From Pontivivens ytuae (GTDB lineage Bacteria > Pseudomonadota > Alphaproteobacteria > Rhodobacterales > Rhodobacteraceae): a stretch of DNA of 64,000 nt. Every line of letters begins with the position of its first letter. The first letter of the stretch is position 1. Below, piece by piece: positions 63,986 to 64,000 of the stretch. A program made the position numbers and the translations under genes. The notes under the pieces are model-generated. The model was not told the origin of the DNA. It saw only the letters and a program-made list of their open reading frames with translations, and did no database searches. The DNA is taken from NCBI RefSeq assembly GCF_015679265.1, contig NZ_CP064942.1, forward strand, positions 372,001 to 436,000, read 5' to 3'.

Positions 63986-64000
63986 GGGGCCTTACAATAA

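Overview
The window is high-GC, gene-dense DNA from an alphaproteobacterium, most likely a member of the Rhodobacteraceae (Rhodobacterales). The case rests on gene content and style: a dnaG-rpoD pair with a long acidic RpoD, an HdaA-type DnaA relative behind a PerM permease, a C4-dicarboxylate TRAP system with its DctB/DctD pair, IalB, DUF4087, UPF0173 and DUF465 proteins, and dispersed intergenic palindromes. No rRNA, tRNA, CRISPR array, phage or insertion sequence was seen. Family assignments come from reading the translations; no database was searched.

Layout. 1-3.1 kb: the tail of an unknown gene, an AraC-type regulator, and two divergent tandem short-chain dehydrogenases that both carry twin-arginine signal peptides; a perfect 19-bp inverted repeat lies in the divergent region. 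3.3-12.1 kb: an eight-gene minus-strand operon (GntR regulator, DppD, DppF, DppA, DppB, DppC, gamma-glutamyltransferase, DUF1028) with overlapping genes and a three-half-site operator at its head. 12.5-17.7 kb: pdxH, a fabI-LysE-gpt-TerB run, an orphan type-1 binding protein, and a YqaA-like membrane protein. 17.7-24.3 kb: dctB-dctD-dctP-dctQ-dctM. 24.4-32.9 kb: a membrane protein, a class-I glutamine amidotransferase-like hydrolase, RidA, DUF465, GlcG and malate synthase G, then aminopeptidase N. 32.9-38.2 kb: an MhqD/MhqO-like pair, a YdhR-like protein divergent from a TetR regulator, and an acyl-CoA synthetase. 38.5-43.2 kb: an SDR, hda-perM, UPF0173, DUF4087 and a ceramidase-family protein. 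43.6-54 kb: dnaG, rpoD, a DCC-family protein, an SDR, UPF0047, nrdR-ribD, a HerA-like ATPase and ialB. 54-64 kb: an envelope block (KAS, ACP, LpxD, L,D-transpeptidase, divergent MepK-like peptidase), a WGR-domain protein, a CorC-type CBS protein, and two hydrolases, one fused to OsmC.

How the genes work together. The 3.3-12.1 kb operon reads as uptake of a peptide-like substrate followed by cytoplasmic cleavage by two Ntn-type hydrolases, under local GntR control. The dct block is a sense-and-import module for C4-dicarboxylates, fitting with malate synthase nearby. The 54-59.6 kb block joins lipid A acylation (LpxD with its own ACP and ketosynthase) to peptidoglycan 3-3 cross-link making and cutting.

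Non-coding structure is rich. Three families of dispersed palindromic elements fill many of the longer gaps; two of them often sit where transcription should end. There are also several operator-like inverted repeats, and a candidate small RNA or attenuator ahead of ialB.
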